From Candidatus Woesearchaeota archaeon (GTDB lineage Archaea; Nanobdellota; Nanobdellia; SCGC-AAA011-G17; VGLX01), in the NCBI GenBank assembly GCA_016866645.1, contig VGLX01000010.1:1-14832 (forward strand): a stretch of DNA of 14,832 nucleotides, read 5' to 3'. The notes beneath the pieces were generated by a model, which ran no database searches, had not been told where the DNA came from, and worked only from the letters and a program-made list of their open reading frames with translations. Positions 6,415 to 12,732 of the stretch are shown here, piece after piece (position 1 is the stretch's first letter; each line of letters opens with the position of its first letter). A program made the position numbers and the translations under genes.

Positions 6415-7236
6415 TTATCTTGATTTCAACATCAGCTGGTTAGCCAGCCAAGCCGGTATAGGCTGAATGGCAGTTATCCCACGATAGCTATCAAAAGAGT
6501 ACCTTTCTTTCCATTCGATGCTCAAAAGCTTCTTCTTAAACCATCTACGCTTGGTCTCATAAACAGGGTAGTATTGGCCTGCGTCGTACAGCTTGTTGTT
6601 GAAGCTGAACATCGTGAAAGGTATGCCATCCCTCTTAGCTACCACCTTATTCGTTAAAGTGTCCCTTATCTTATTATCAGTAGCCCCATCATACAGGTTG
6701 CTGTCATGTGAGCACAAAGAGTACACCCATTCCTTCCGCTCAGCGACTGGTTTGTCTTCAAGCGTTTTCATAACCTGCTTATAACTGCCAGCGTCATAAA
6801 TCTCCCCGTTATGTGAGCATAATGCCTTAACCCACCCGTCCCTCTCAGCTATTACTTTACCATTGTCTGTTCGGTAGATCTTTTTCAGTCCACCGTCATA
6901 CATCACGCCGTCATGGACGCATAAAGAGCTTACCATATGCCCCCTCTTGGCTATTTGCTTGTTGTTCAAGGTGTCTATTACCTGGTTGTAATCCCCTGTG
7001 TCGAACAATAAGTTGTCATACAAACAGAACGCGTTGATATAATTCGCCCTCCTAGCTACGGTTACAGGCTTATCCATGTCAGGCATCCAGACCATGATGT
7101 CACTTATCCATCCTCCGTGCTCGACGTAACATAAAGCGATGGCTAGGCAAGTGGGCAAGTAAGGTTCTGAGTTGCTGAGCTCTTCGATCTTCTCGTCAAG
7201 CTCCTTCCCTGGCAGGAAGGTTTTAGGAAGTTTCAT
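6415..7236 (-). CDS. Propeller-like repeat protein with MKxPxxFxP N-terminal motif (copy 2)
   Basis: A 273-residue protein starting at the ATG at 7236 (a TTG two codons earlier is in frame but less likely). Residues 1-20, MKLPKTFLPGKELDEKIEEL, share a motif with the next three genes upstream. Residues 61-233 are five tandem repeats of about 35 residues with consensus A-[KE]-R-x-x-x-V-x-x-L-C-S-H-x-G-x-[LI]-Y-D-A-G-x-Y-x-x-V-x-x-T-L-x-N-K. A divergent unit precedes them (LAIALCYVEHG...VWMPD) and a partial unit follows (YRGITAIQP). This is what a small beta-propeller would look like. No signal peptide is present, so it is probably cytoplasmic, though the repeats contain recurring Cys and His. 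The start lies 2 bp after the stop of the related gene at 7239, so the two are co-transcribed. Function and ligand are unknown. Confidence 0.8.
   Translation of the reverse strand: MKLPKTFLPGKELDEKIEELSNSEPYLPTCLAIALCYVEHGGWISDIMVWMPDMDKPVTVARRANYINAFCLYDNLLFDTGDYNQVIDTLNNKQIAKRGHMVSSLCVHDGVMYDGGLKKIYRTDNGKVIAERDGWVKALCSHNGEIYDAGSYKQVMKTLEDKPVAERKEWVYSLCSHDSNLYDGATDNKIRDTLTNKVVAKRDGIPFTMFSFNNKLYDAGQYYPVYETKRRWFKKKLLSIEWKERYSFDSYRGITAIQPIPAWLANQLMLKSR
6538..7056 (-). repeat. Five ~105-bp coding repeats (35-residue units)
   Basis: Each unit encodes a variant of R-x-x-x-V-x-x-L-C-S-H-x-G-x-L-Y-D-A-G. The best units read WVKALCSHNGEIYDAGSY and WVYSLCSHDSNLYDGA. At DNA level the stretch encoding YDAG and the stretch encoding ALCSH recur with near-identical bases, consistent with internal duplication followed by divergence. 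Confidence 0.75.
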
Positions 7237-7238
7237 TA

Positions 7239-8021
7239 TCAACTCTTTTTTCTGAAATTGACCAAGTTTTTGACAAGGCTTACAGGTATCATCTCTAATG
7301 CGGTTACTGTCGAGTATCCGAAATCAAGCAATAGCTTGTCGCTGAAAACGTCTGTCACCATGCCGCTGGTCCCGCCTTCTAACAAAGTCCCTCTGAACGA
7401 GCATAAGGCGTAGATTATATGCGCCCTTTCAGCCACTGTCTCGTTAGTGTAAGTGTTTTTTACGCCCATATAATGCCCTGCGTCGTAAAGGCTGCCTTGG
7501 TGGGAGCATAATGCCCTTATCGTGTCGTCTCTTTTTGCGACAAATTTGTTTTTCATAGTTGAGTAGACGCATTGTTCTGTGCCAGCGTCGTAAAGCTCGC
7601 CGTTATGGGTCCTTAAGGCGAAGACACAGCCTAGCCTCTCTTTCAGCTTTGAGTCTCCTGAGTATATGGTCCCCAGGTTGGAATATACTAGTTCGCCGTT
7701 ATAATGGCATAACGAATAGGCTGCAGATAATTGTGTCAGCAGCTCATCATCTGTTAATGCATTGCTTACTCTGGTGTAGGCTCCGCAATCGTATAGTTGG
7801 CTGTCATGATAACAGAAGTCTATCACCATGTATTTTCTCTCGTTGACAAGCTCAGGCCTGATCATCGAAGGCTCCCAGACGTATATCTTCCCCCTGTTAA
7901 CTGCTGTGCTGTCCTCTACTGCTATCGCTAATCCTTGCTCGTTGAAGTCAGGTGTTGAGAGAAGAACATCAACTTTGCCTTCCAAGTCTTTATCCGGCAT
8001 GAAGCTGTCTGGAAGTTTCAT
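7239..8021 (-). CDS. Propeller-like repeat protein with MKxPxxFxP N-terminal motif (copy 1)
   Basis: A 260-residue protein, clearly paralogous to its downstream neighbour. Residues 1-20 are MKLPDSFMPDKDLEGKVDVL. Repeats of about 35 residues run from 60 to 231; the clearest are TIRALCSHQGSLYDAGHY and GCVFALRTHNGELYDAG, and others have drifted (SLCHYNGELVYSNLG). A first unit near residues 29-58 contains KIYVWEPSM, and the C-terminus ends with a half unit (YSTVTALEMIP), an arrangement in which first and last strands could close a ring. No signal peptide or membrane helix is seen. It has its own TATA box 26 nt before the ATG, so it starts a two-gene transcript. The function is not recognised; a beta-propeller binding platform is the most likely fold. 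Confidence 0.8.
   Translation of the reverse strand: MKLPDSFMPDKDLEGKVDVLLSTPDFNEQGLAIAVEDSTAVNRGKIYVWEPSMIRPELVNERKYMVIDFCYHDSQLYDCGAYTRVSNALTDDELLTQLSAAYSLCHYNGELVYSNLGTIYSGDSKLKERLGCVFALRTHNGELYDAGTEQCVYSTMKNKFVAKRDDTIRALCSHQGSLYDAGHYMGVKNTYTNETVAERAHIIYALCSFRGTLLEGGTSGMVTDVFSDKLLLDFGYSTVTALEMIPVSLVKNLVNFRKKS
7329..7844 (-). repeat. Five ~105-bp coding repeats (35-residue units), paralogous array
   Basis: The units match those at 6538-7056 in consensus and length but are more diverged: one lost the LYDAG core (LVYSNLG) and another became LLEGG. The two arrays probably arose by gene duplication after the repeat had already been amplified. Confidence 0.7.
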
Positions 8022-8042
8022 CGCTAATGATACTCGTCAGAA

Positions 8043-8053
8043 GCTTAAATAAT
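8043..8053 (-). promoter_or_regulatory. TATA box for the two propeller genes
   Basis: Minus-strand AAATTATTTAAGCTT spans 8055-8041, with ATTTAAGC at 8050-8043 centred 26 nt before the ATG at 8021. It overlaps the last 1 bp of the preceding gene's 3' flank and closely resembles the box at 6361-6373 (AAATTATTTAAACTT). The transcript should be leaderless. Confidence 0.65.
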
Positions 8054-8056
8054 TTT

Positions 8057-8506
8057 CTAAACAGTAACAATAAACACTCGATCGAATAATGGCAAGTATT
8101 CCAATTTCTTTTTCAGAGATTCGGTAGTCTCGTGGTCGATATAAACTATCTGTATTTTACTTAAAAAAATAGCCTTGTCCAATAGTTCAACAACATCTTT
8201 TCTTCCAAACTCTTTAGTATGATAATCATATGTTTCATAATCTAGTTCCGACTTTGAATCGGTTATTACATTCTTAATCATGCGTTTTACTTCTTCATAC
8301 TTGCTTTCTTTATGCTGGTCTGATATCCAGAATATCTTTATATGCCCTCTTTTCATGGTATCCAAGTTACATCTCAATTGATGATAAATAATATTATGAA
8401 GGAAAACGTCTTGAAAACTGTCTTTAGCCTCAGTTTTTTCTTCTGAAAGCATACCAATTTTATCGTCTAAGCATTTTTCTGGCACAAATATGTCAGGTAT
8501 TTTCAT
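8057..8506 (-). CDS. Hypothetical protein with MKxPxxFxP N-terminal motif (149 aa)
   Basis: I start this gene at the ATG at 8506, where the product opens MKIPDIFVPEKCLDDKIGML and GAGG lies 5 nt upstream (8512-8515). An in-frame ATG at 8590 would add 28 low-complexity residues lying inside the upstream gene. After the motif, residues ~50-149 alternate strands and helices (GHIKIFWISDQ, ELDYETYDY, KIQIVYIDHE, LFDRVFIVTV), resembling a small alpha/beta domain. No catalytic motif is recognised and no signal peptide is present. The start is 10 bp after the upstream stop, so it is the last gene of the MoxR-VWA operon, before a separate promoter for the propeller genes. Confidence 0.75.
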   Translation of the reverse strand: MKIPDIFVPEKCLDDKIGMLSEEKTEAKDSFQDVFLHNIIYHQLRCNLDTMKRGHIKIFWISDQHKESKYEEVKRMIKNVITDSKSELDYETYDYHTKEFGRKDVVELLDKAIFLSKIQIVYIDHETTESLKKKLEYLPLFDRVFIVTV

Positions 8507-8511
8507 AATGT

Positions 8512-8515
8512 CCTC
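8512..8515 (-). promoter_or_regulatory. Ribosome site deciding the 8506 start
   Basis: GAGG 5 nt upstream of the ATG at 8506, in the 10-bp gap after the preceding stop codon. Together with the shared MKIP N-terminus it argues against the longer frame from 8590. Confidence 0.55.
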
Positions 8516-8516
8516 T

Positions 8517-9209
8517 TCATCTGTCGAACAAAAGTAGGGTGGCGCTGCTGCAGAAGTAGAAGTTGCCGCTGATGTCTGAGCGATAGGCATCGTTACCTAG
8601 TGAGAGCTCAAACAGCTCGTCTTGGCTTGTGTTGCTCCTTAAATAAACGCCCATCATTCTTTTTCTGCCGTTACCATTAAATACAAAATCCACATATTCT
8701 GCTAACTTGTCCTTATCATTATTCATCGCTGCGAGCCAGAACTTATGGTTCTCGGCCTCTTTTCTTGTAAGCCTTTGGTTGTATTTGTCTTTTGTTATGT
8801 CAAGCTCTATGCCTTGCTCAGCATCGTAATTGATTGGTATGAAATCTTCGTCGAATCCTTGTTGGATGTTTTCCAATGTAGAAGACCTTTGAACTATCTT
8901 GAATTTGGCGCTTTTTGCCTTGTAGGCTATGCCTGTGACTGAGTCTATCTGGGTATTGAACAATGTTGAGTTCTTACCGTGAAGTTCATAATCAATAATT
9001 CTTGCTGTTATGTTATCAAAGAATGTGAAAGGCTTCTGTCCTTGTTCTTTTAGGTACGCGATGCATCCCGCAAATGTAAGGTCATGTATAAATTTGATAT
9101 TTTCCTTTAACATAAAGTTTGTGAGTGGTATCGTTTTTTCTTGCTCTAGTAATCCTCTTATATTAACTTCTAAACTTCTCTCCGGAAGGAATATGTTTGG
9201 TACCTTCAT
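8517..9209 (-). CDS. Hypothetical protein with MKxPxxFxP N-terminal motif (230 aa)
   Basis: A 230-residue protein beginning MKVPNIFLPERSLEVNIRGL, the same motif as the three genes downstream. The rest is different: residues ~40-145 are mixed alpha/beta (FTFFDNITARIIDYELHG, FKIVQRSSTLENIQQGF), and residues 148-205 include a helical, polar stretch (TRKEAENHKFWLAAMNNDKD, then EYVDFVF and GVYLRSNTSQDELFEL) that looks like the best-preserved domain. No membrane segment or signal peptide is seen. It starts 1 bp after the VWA gene's stop, so it is almost certainly co-transcribed and perhaps co-translated with the MoxR/VWA pair. No function can be named. Confidence 0.78.
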   Translation of the reverse strand: MKVPNIFLPERSLEVNIRGLLEQEKTIPLTNFMLKENIKFIHDLTFAGCIAYLKEQGQKPFTFFDNITARIIDYELHGKNSTLFNTQIDSVTGIAYKAKSAKFKIVQRSSTLENIQQGFDEDFIPINYDAEQGIELDITKDKYNQRLTRKEAENHKFWLAAMNNDKDKLAEYVDFVFNGNGRKRMMGVYLRSNTSQDELFELSLGNDAYRSDISGNFYFCSSATLLLFDR

Positions 9210-9210
9210 C

Positions 9211-11100
9211 TTACAGCCGTTCTTCTCTGTCTCTTTCTTTGCCTTCGTAAACCTCTTTGGCCTTGCCTATGACCAGGTCGAAGAGGTCGTCTTGAGAATT
9301 CACGTAGAATACTTCGCAGCCTATGTCTTCTAGTTTCTTGACGTAGTCTTTGTATCCTGAGCCTATGCAGAATATCGCTCCTCGGTTCTTCTCGTTCAGG
9401 TCCATGACTGCTTTCAAGTAGGGGAATGCTGAGTCGAAGTTGTGGAATCCTGTGTCTGTTATTAGCAAGAACTGTTTCGGCTCTGAAGGGTTCTTGACCC
9501 ATTCGAGCATGTCCTCTTGTGGGAGTACTGTGCCTCCACCCTTGTAGGTCAGTATGACCTCATCTATAGCGTCTATGTCTTCTGTCTCGTCTAGAGTGGT
9601 TGTGTCTCTTCCTTTGGTGCTCTGGTCCTCTCCTGAGAAGTTCTTCACAGCCACTTTTACTCCTACGTTCTTCGCAGAATGCGCAGCTGCCATGGCTGCT
9701 AGGACTGCCGGAGCTATCGACTGGTTAGGATTAGTCATGCTTCCTGATGAGTCTAGGATTATGTAGAGGTCTGGCGGCCTGTCGCCTTCCTTGAATCCGA
9801 AAGTCTCCCTGTATCTCCATTTTGACGTCGTGACTCCAGGCACTGCCCTTCCTGCTGTTTGTAACGTGTACTGCAGGTCTAAGCTTTGCGGCGGGTCGCT
9901 AGGGTTCCATCTCTTCGGAGTGAACGGGTGCGCTTTGCCGGCGACTGTGTGCATCGGCCTGAACTTGACAGAGTAGTTCTCTGCTAAGTCACGGTATAAC
10001 CACTTGTTAGCTTTCTCTTCAGAGTCGAGTATTCCTGAGCCTACCATAAGCTCTTTGTATTCTTGGATTATGTTCTTGTTATCCTTACCTAATTTATTAG
10101 CTAGGCCTTTGACTTTCTCTTCTATCTCTTTCTCTAGCTGTTTCATCTTCTTCTCTAAGTCTTTCTTGTCCTTGTCTTGGCCTTGGCCGTCTTTCTTGTC
10201 ATCTTTCTTTGAGGACTTGCCTTTCTTGCCTTTCATGCCCTGCAATTGTTTTAGCATCTGCTTGAGCCTCTTAGCGTCTCCGCTGGATTCGCTTTCGAAT
10301 ATCTGCAGGTCTTTTCCTCCTTTTCCGTCTTCTTTTACGAAAGGCGCGATTATCTGGGTGAACCTGTATACCCGTTTCTCCCAGTTCCTGCAATCATACA
10401 TGTTGTCTTTGACCAATGAGTGTATCCTTTCAGCTGCTCGTTCCTGGTCTTCGCTGAACTTCTTCTTGTCGACCCATCTTCCATCCAGGTTCCAGAGCTT
10501 CTCGTAGACCCTCATGTAGACGTCCCAGCTCTTCCTCGGCGCTTTTTTCATCTCAGGGTCTGATTCTCTTCTCTGTTTGAAACGGTCGTATAAGAAGCAT
10601 ATCTTGTCCTTGTTGTCAGGCATGCCTTTCTCGTCCCCGTGCTCGACTATGTAGTTGTTGTCTACTATGTCTTCGAATATGTTTGAAAGGTTAGCGCCTA
10701 ATTCTTGGGCTTGGAAGCCGTCGGCTATGCCCTGTGATTTCAAAGCTTTGGCTGAGTTGTGAGTGAGAACGAGCTTTGTTAGCAGGTCCGTTGATATCAT
10801 CGCGTAATGGCCTACTCCGTGGAGCTCTAGTATCTCAACTGTGTCTTCCAATTCTTTCTGGTCTTTTATCATCAGGTGCTTCATCACGTGAGGCAGGCTT
10901 ACGTAAGTCTTCTTGTCGAAGTATGTCAAGAATTCCGGGGATGACTGCGGGTCTTTCAAAAGCTGCTTGGCCTCTTCAGTAACCGCCGGATCGTTATCCA
11001 GGTTGTTCTCAGTGGCCACTTTAGGCTTCGGAAGCATTGCGTAGAACCAGAACTTCCTGACTTTCTCCCAGATTTCCTGCTCTTTCTCTTCACTTATCAT
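9211..11100 (-). CDS. VWA-domain protein partner of the MoxR ATPase
   Basis: A 629-residue protein with a C-terminal von Willebrand A domain carrying a complete MIDAS: D450, S452 and S454 in LDSSGSM, T524 in GGGT, D549 in ITDT. Such proteins pair with MoxR AAA+ ATPases (for example CoxD/CoxE, NorQ/NorD, RavA/ViaA) to remodel or insert metal into client proteins. The middle (about 257-335) is a Lys/Glu/Asp-rich linker, probably a flexible coiled coil. The N-terminal region has HGVGHYA at 94-100 and NIFEDIVDNN at 140-149, which look like a decayed zinc-peptidase-like domain of the type fused to some VWA proteins, with Glu of HExxH replaced. The gene lies 36 bp after the ATPase gene across a T-rich gap and has no visible Shine-Dalgarno sequence. 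Confidence 0.88.
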   Translation of the reverse strand: MISEEKEQEIWEKVRKFWFYAMLPKPKVATENNLDNDPAVTEEAKQLLKDPQSSPEFLTYFDKKTYVSLPHVMKHLMIKDQKELEDTVEILELHGVGHYAMISTDLLTKLVLTHNSAKALKSQGIADGFQAQELGANLSNIFEDIVDNNYIVEHGDEKGMPDNKDKICFLYDRFKQRRESDPEMKKAPRKSWDVYMRVYEKLWNLDGRWVDKKKFSEDQERAAERIHSLVKDNMYDCRNWEKRVYRFTQIIAPFVKEDGKGGKDLQIFESESSGDAKRLKQMLKQLQGMKGKKGKSSKKDDKKDGQGQDKDKKDLEKKMKQLEKEIEEKVKGLANKLGKDNKNIIQEYKELMVGSGILDSEEKANKWLYRDLAENYSVKFRPMHTVAGKAHPFTPKRWNPSDPPQSLDLQYTLQTAGRAVPGVTTSKWRYRETFGFKEGDRPPDLYIILDSSGSMTNPNQSIAPAVLAAMAAAHSAKNVGVKVAVKNFSGEDQSTKGRDTTTLDETEDIDAIDEVILTYKGGGTVLPQEDMLEWVKNPSEPKQFLLITDTGFHNFDSAFPYLKAVMDLNEKNRGAIFCIGSGYKDYVKKLEDIGCEVFYVNSQDDLFDLVIGKAKEVYEGKERDREERL

Positions 11101-11110
11101 TTTTTTTATG

Positions 11111-11131
11111 AAAAAAAAAATTTGAAAAAAA
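11111..11131 (-). terminator. T-rich tract between MoxR and VWA genes (possible partial terminator)
   Basis: On the transcribed strand the 36-bp gap reads T7 (11131-11125), then CAAA, then T10 (11120-11111), ending 10 nt before the VWA ATG. Archaeal RNA polymerase terminates at oligo-T runs without a hairpin, so this could lower expression of the downstream genes relative to the ATPase. It could also be simple intergenic drift. Confidence 0.4.
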
Positions 11132-11136
11132 GAGGA

Positions 11137-12567
11137 TTATTTCTTCCTCTTTATCTTGTACTTCGTTGCTACGTAGTGGTGTATCTTCTGCAGCCAGCAG
11201 GCTAATGAGTACTTTATAGGGTCGTCGTGGCCTGATATTTCTTGTAAGCCGTGGACTTCTACTTTGTTGACGAAGTCTTCTGCTGGCATCTCGCCTTTCT
11301 CTACTTTCTCGAAGGCGTTGACTATAGCTCCGTAGTTCTCGAATATGCCGTCTTTGGCTATGGCCCTTTTGAACCCTTCTTCTGATGTCTTCATTATCAG
11401 TCCTATAAGGCCGAGCCTGTCGTTGACTATTCCTGGGCTTATCGCTTGTGCCGTCGCTGTCGGCTCTAGCTTATGGAATGTGGTGTAAGGGACTATTGTC
11501 TTGACTGTTTCTGTCGTGACCTTGTCCTCCCCTAGGAACCATGCTAGTGCTCTGCAGTAATCGTAAGTCGCTAATACGCTTCTTACTGACAGTTCGTTCT
11601 TCGTGAGCCTACAGGCCATAGTGTCCATGTAGTATTTGCATTCTGCCGGTGACTTGCAAAGCGCGTCTGGCTGCTTGTATTCGCAGCTTCCTTTGTTCAT
11701 GAACGCTATTGCGCTTGGGTTGAACTCTTGAGACGATCCCCTCATGCAGAAGTTTATCTGTGACATTAGGTAGTGGATGTAGTTCCTGGCTTCTTTCTCG
11801 AATGGTATCGCGGCTATTTCTTTTCTTATCTTTTCCAGGTCTTCTTTTGAGAGCTTAAGCTCTGCTGCCAGGTCTAAGGCTTTGGTTAGTTCTCCTCTGT
11901 CGGCAATCTGCCATTGTGTCAGCTGGTCAGGTATCGGCACTTTGACTGCTGCTCCGAACCTGTCGACGAATGGCGGTGTCATGACGAAGTTTCCTGCGTC
12001 TTGGTAGTTGGCTGTCGCGAATATCGGCCCTTCTGTCATGTGGAATATGTAGTCCATGTATTTGACTATCCCCCTGTCTACTGCGTGGTATAGCATGTCT
12101 GACTTGTCCGCTGGCAGCCTGTTGACTTCGTCTATTATGTGGACTGGGCAGGTGCAGAAGTTTCTCCATCTGACTTCTTCCTCTCCGTCTTTGACTAGTT
12201 TTCCTGTGTGAAGCCTTGCTATCATTTTCTCTTCTGTCTGTTCAGGGTTTCCGTGGATTTCTGAGTTGAGAATATCTTCTATCGGGACGTTGTGTATGAA
12301 GTGCCCTACGTATTCCGCTACTGTTGTTTTTCCTGTCCCAGGAGCTCCTCTGTAGAGCAATGAGCCTCTTTTCATCAATGAGGTTAATGTTGTGAATAGA
12401 AGTACTGGTTCGTAGCATTTCTTCTCAGGCATTTTCATCGTTACCTTGCTGTTGGCGTCTATAGGGACTTCTGAGTAGTCGCCTACGATGATGTAAGATG
12501 ATCCCATGTAGAATCCTTTGTCTTGTATATAGCTCATGATGTTCTCTAGCTTTTCTTGGTGTTTCAT
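11137..12567 (-). CDS. MoxR-family AAA+ ATPase with C-terminal cysteine cluster
   Basis: A 476-residue AAA+ protein. Walker A is GAPGTGKT at 74-81, Walker B is VHIIDEVNR with D146-E147, sensor 1 is ATANYQD with N187, and the arginine finger is VDRFG with R203. The early helix-2-type insert and the partner VWA gene fit the MoxR family, which remodels clients using ATP. Residues 295-319 contain four cysteines spaced C-x8-C-x5-C-x8-C (C295, C304, C310, C319) in an insertion between the AAA lid and the C-terminal domain, suggesting a Zn or Fe-S site; C274 is nearby. The ~120-residue region after it is not recognised. GGAGGG lies 11 nt before the ATG. It leads an operon with the VWA gene and two tagged genes. 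Confidence 0.9.
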   Translation of the reverse strand: MKHQEKLENIMSYIQDKGFYMGSSYIIVGDYSEVPIDANSKVTMKMPEKKCYEPVLLFTTLTSLMKRGSLLYRGAPGTGKTTVAEYVGHFIHNVPIEDILNSEIHGNPEQTEEKMIARLHTGKLVKDGEEEVRWRNFCTCPVHIIDEVNRLPADKSDMLYHAVDRGIVKYMDYIFHMTEGPIFATANYQDAGNFVMTPPFVDRFGAAVKVPIPDQLTQWQIADRGELTKALDLAAELKLSKEDLEKIRKEIAAIPFEKEARNYIHYLMSQINFCMRGSSQEFNPSAIAFMNKGSCEYKQPDALCKSPAECKYYMDTMACRLTKNELSVRSVLATYDYCRALAWFLGEDKVTTETVKTIVPYTTFHKLEPTATAQAISPGIVNDRLGLIGLIMKTSEEGFKRAIAKDGIFENYGAIVNAFEKVEKGEMPAEDFVNKVEVHGLQEISGHDDPIKYSLACWLQKIHHYVATKYKIKRKK

Positions 12568-12578
12568 GGTTTGGTTTA

Positions 12579-12584
12579 CCCTCC
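12579..12584 (-). promoter_or_regulatory. Shine-Dalgarno-like site for the MoxR gene
   Basis: GGAGGG is 11 nt upstream of the ATG at 12567, a longer spacing than for the glycosyltransferase (5 nt). It is retained in transcripts from either upstream TATA box. Confidence 0.5.
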
Positions 12585-12607
12585 AATGTTTTGCTGGATA
12601 TATTATT

Positions 12608-12616
12608 CTTATATAC
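12608..12616 (-). promoter_or_regulatory. Proximal TATA-like box of the MoxR operon
   Basis: GTATATAAG on the minus strand is centred 45 nt before the MoxR ATG and would give a leader of about 19 nt beginning at the ribosome site. It has no purine-rich BRE as good as that of the distal box, so it may be secondary. Confidence 0.4.
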
Positions 12617-12656
12617 AGAACCCCGTTTTTTCGTCTTAGTTTAGAATTTGGAGGGG

Positions 12657-12697
12657 TATATAAACCTTTTGATTAATACTTACATTATAGTAGTAAC
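12657..12697 (-). promoter_or_regulatory. Distal BRE/TATA promoter of the MoxR operon with upstream GTTACTA
   Basis: Minus-strand AAAAGGTTTATATA (12670-12657) is identical over 14 bp to the promoter of the polysaccharide operon at 3251-3238. GTTACTA (12697-12691) precedes it at exactly the same distance, and 31 of 41 bases match overall. The predicted start near 12635 gives a leader of about 68 nt. Confidence 0.7.
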
Positions 12698-12732
12698 ATT
12701 AAGGGTTGGTTAGTTGCTGATATCATACTTGA

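Larger units (their letters stand above)
12568..12732. other. 165-bp intergenic region upstream of MoxR
   Basis: This gap contains the two TATA elements and ribosome site described separately. No RNA gene or open reading frame was recognised in it, and the 3' end of the reductase gene on the right has no T-tract terminator. Confidence 0.5.

Noticed and set aside
8507..8590. In-frame extension of the 149-aa gene to an ATG at 8590
   Set aside because: The 28 added residues are Ala/Ser/Thr-rich, lie inside the preceding gene, and the internal start at 8506 has both a ribosome site and the MKIP motif.
10004..10507. Plus-strand reading frame opposite the VWA gene
   Set aside because: It arises from the antisense of the Lys/Glu-rich linker; no promoter or motif supports it.
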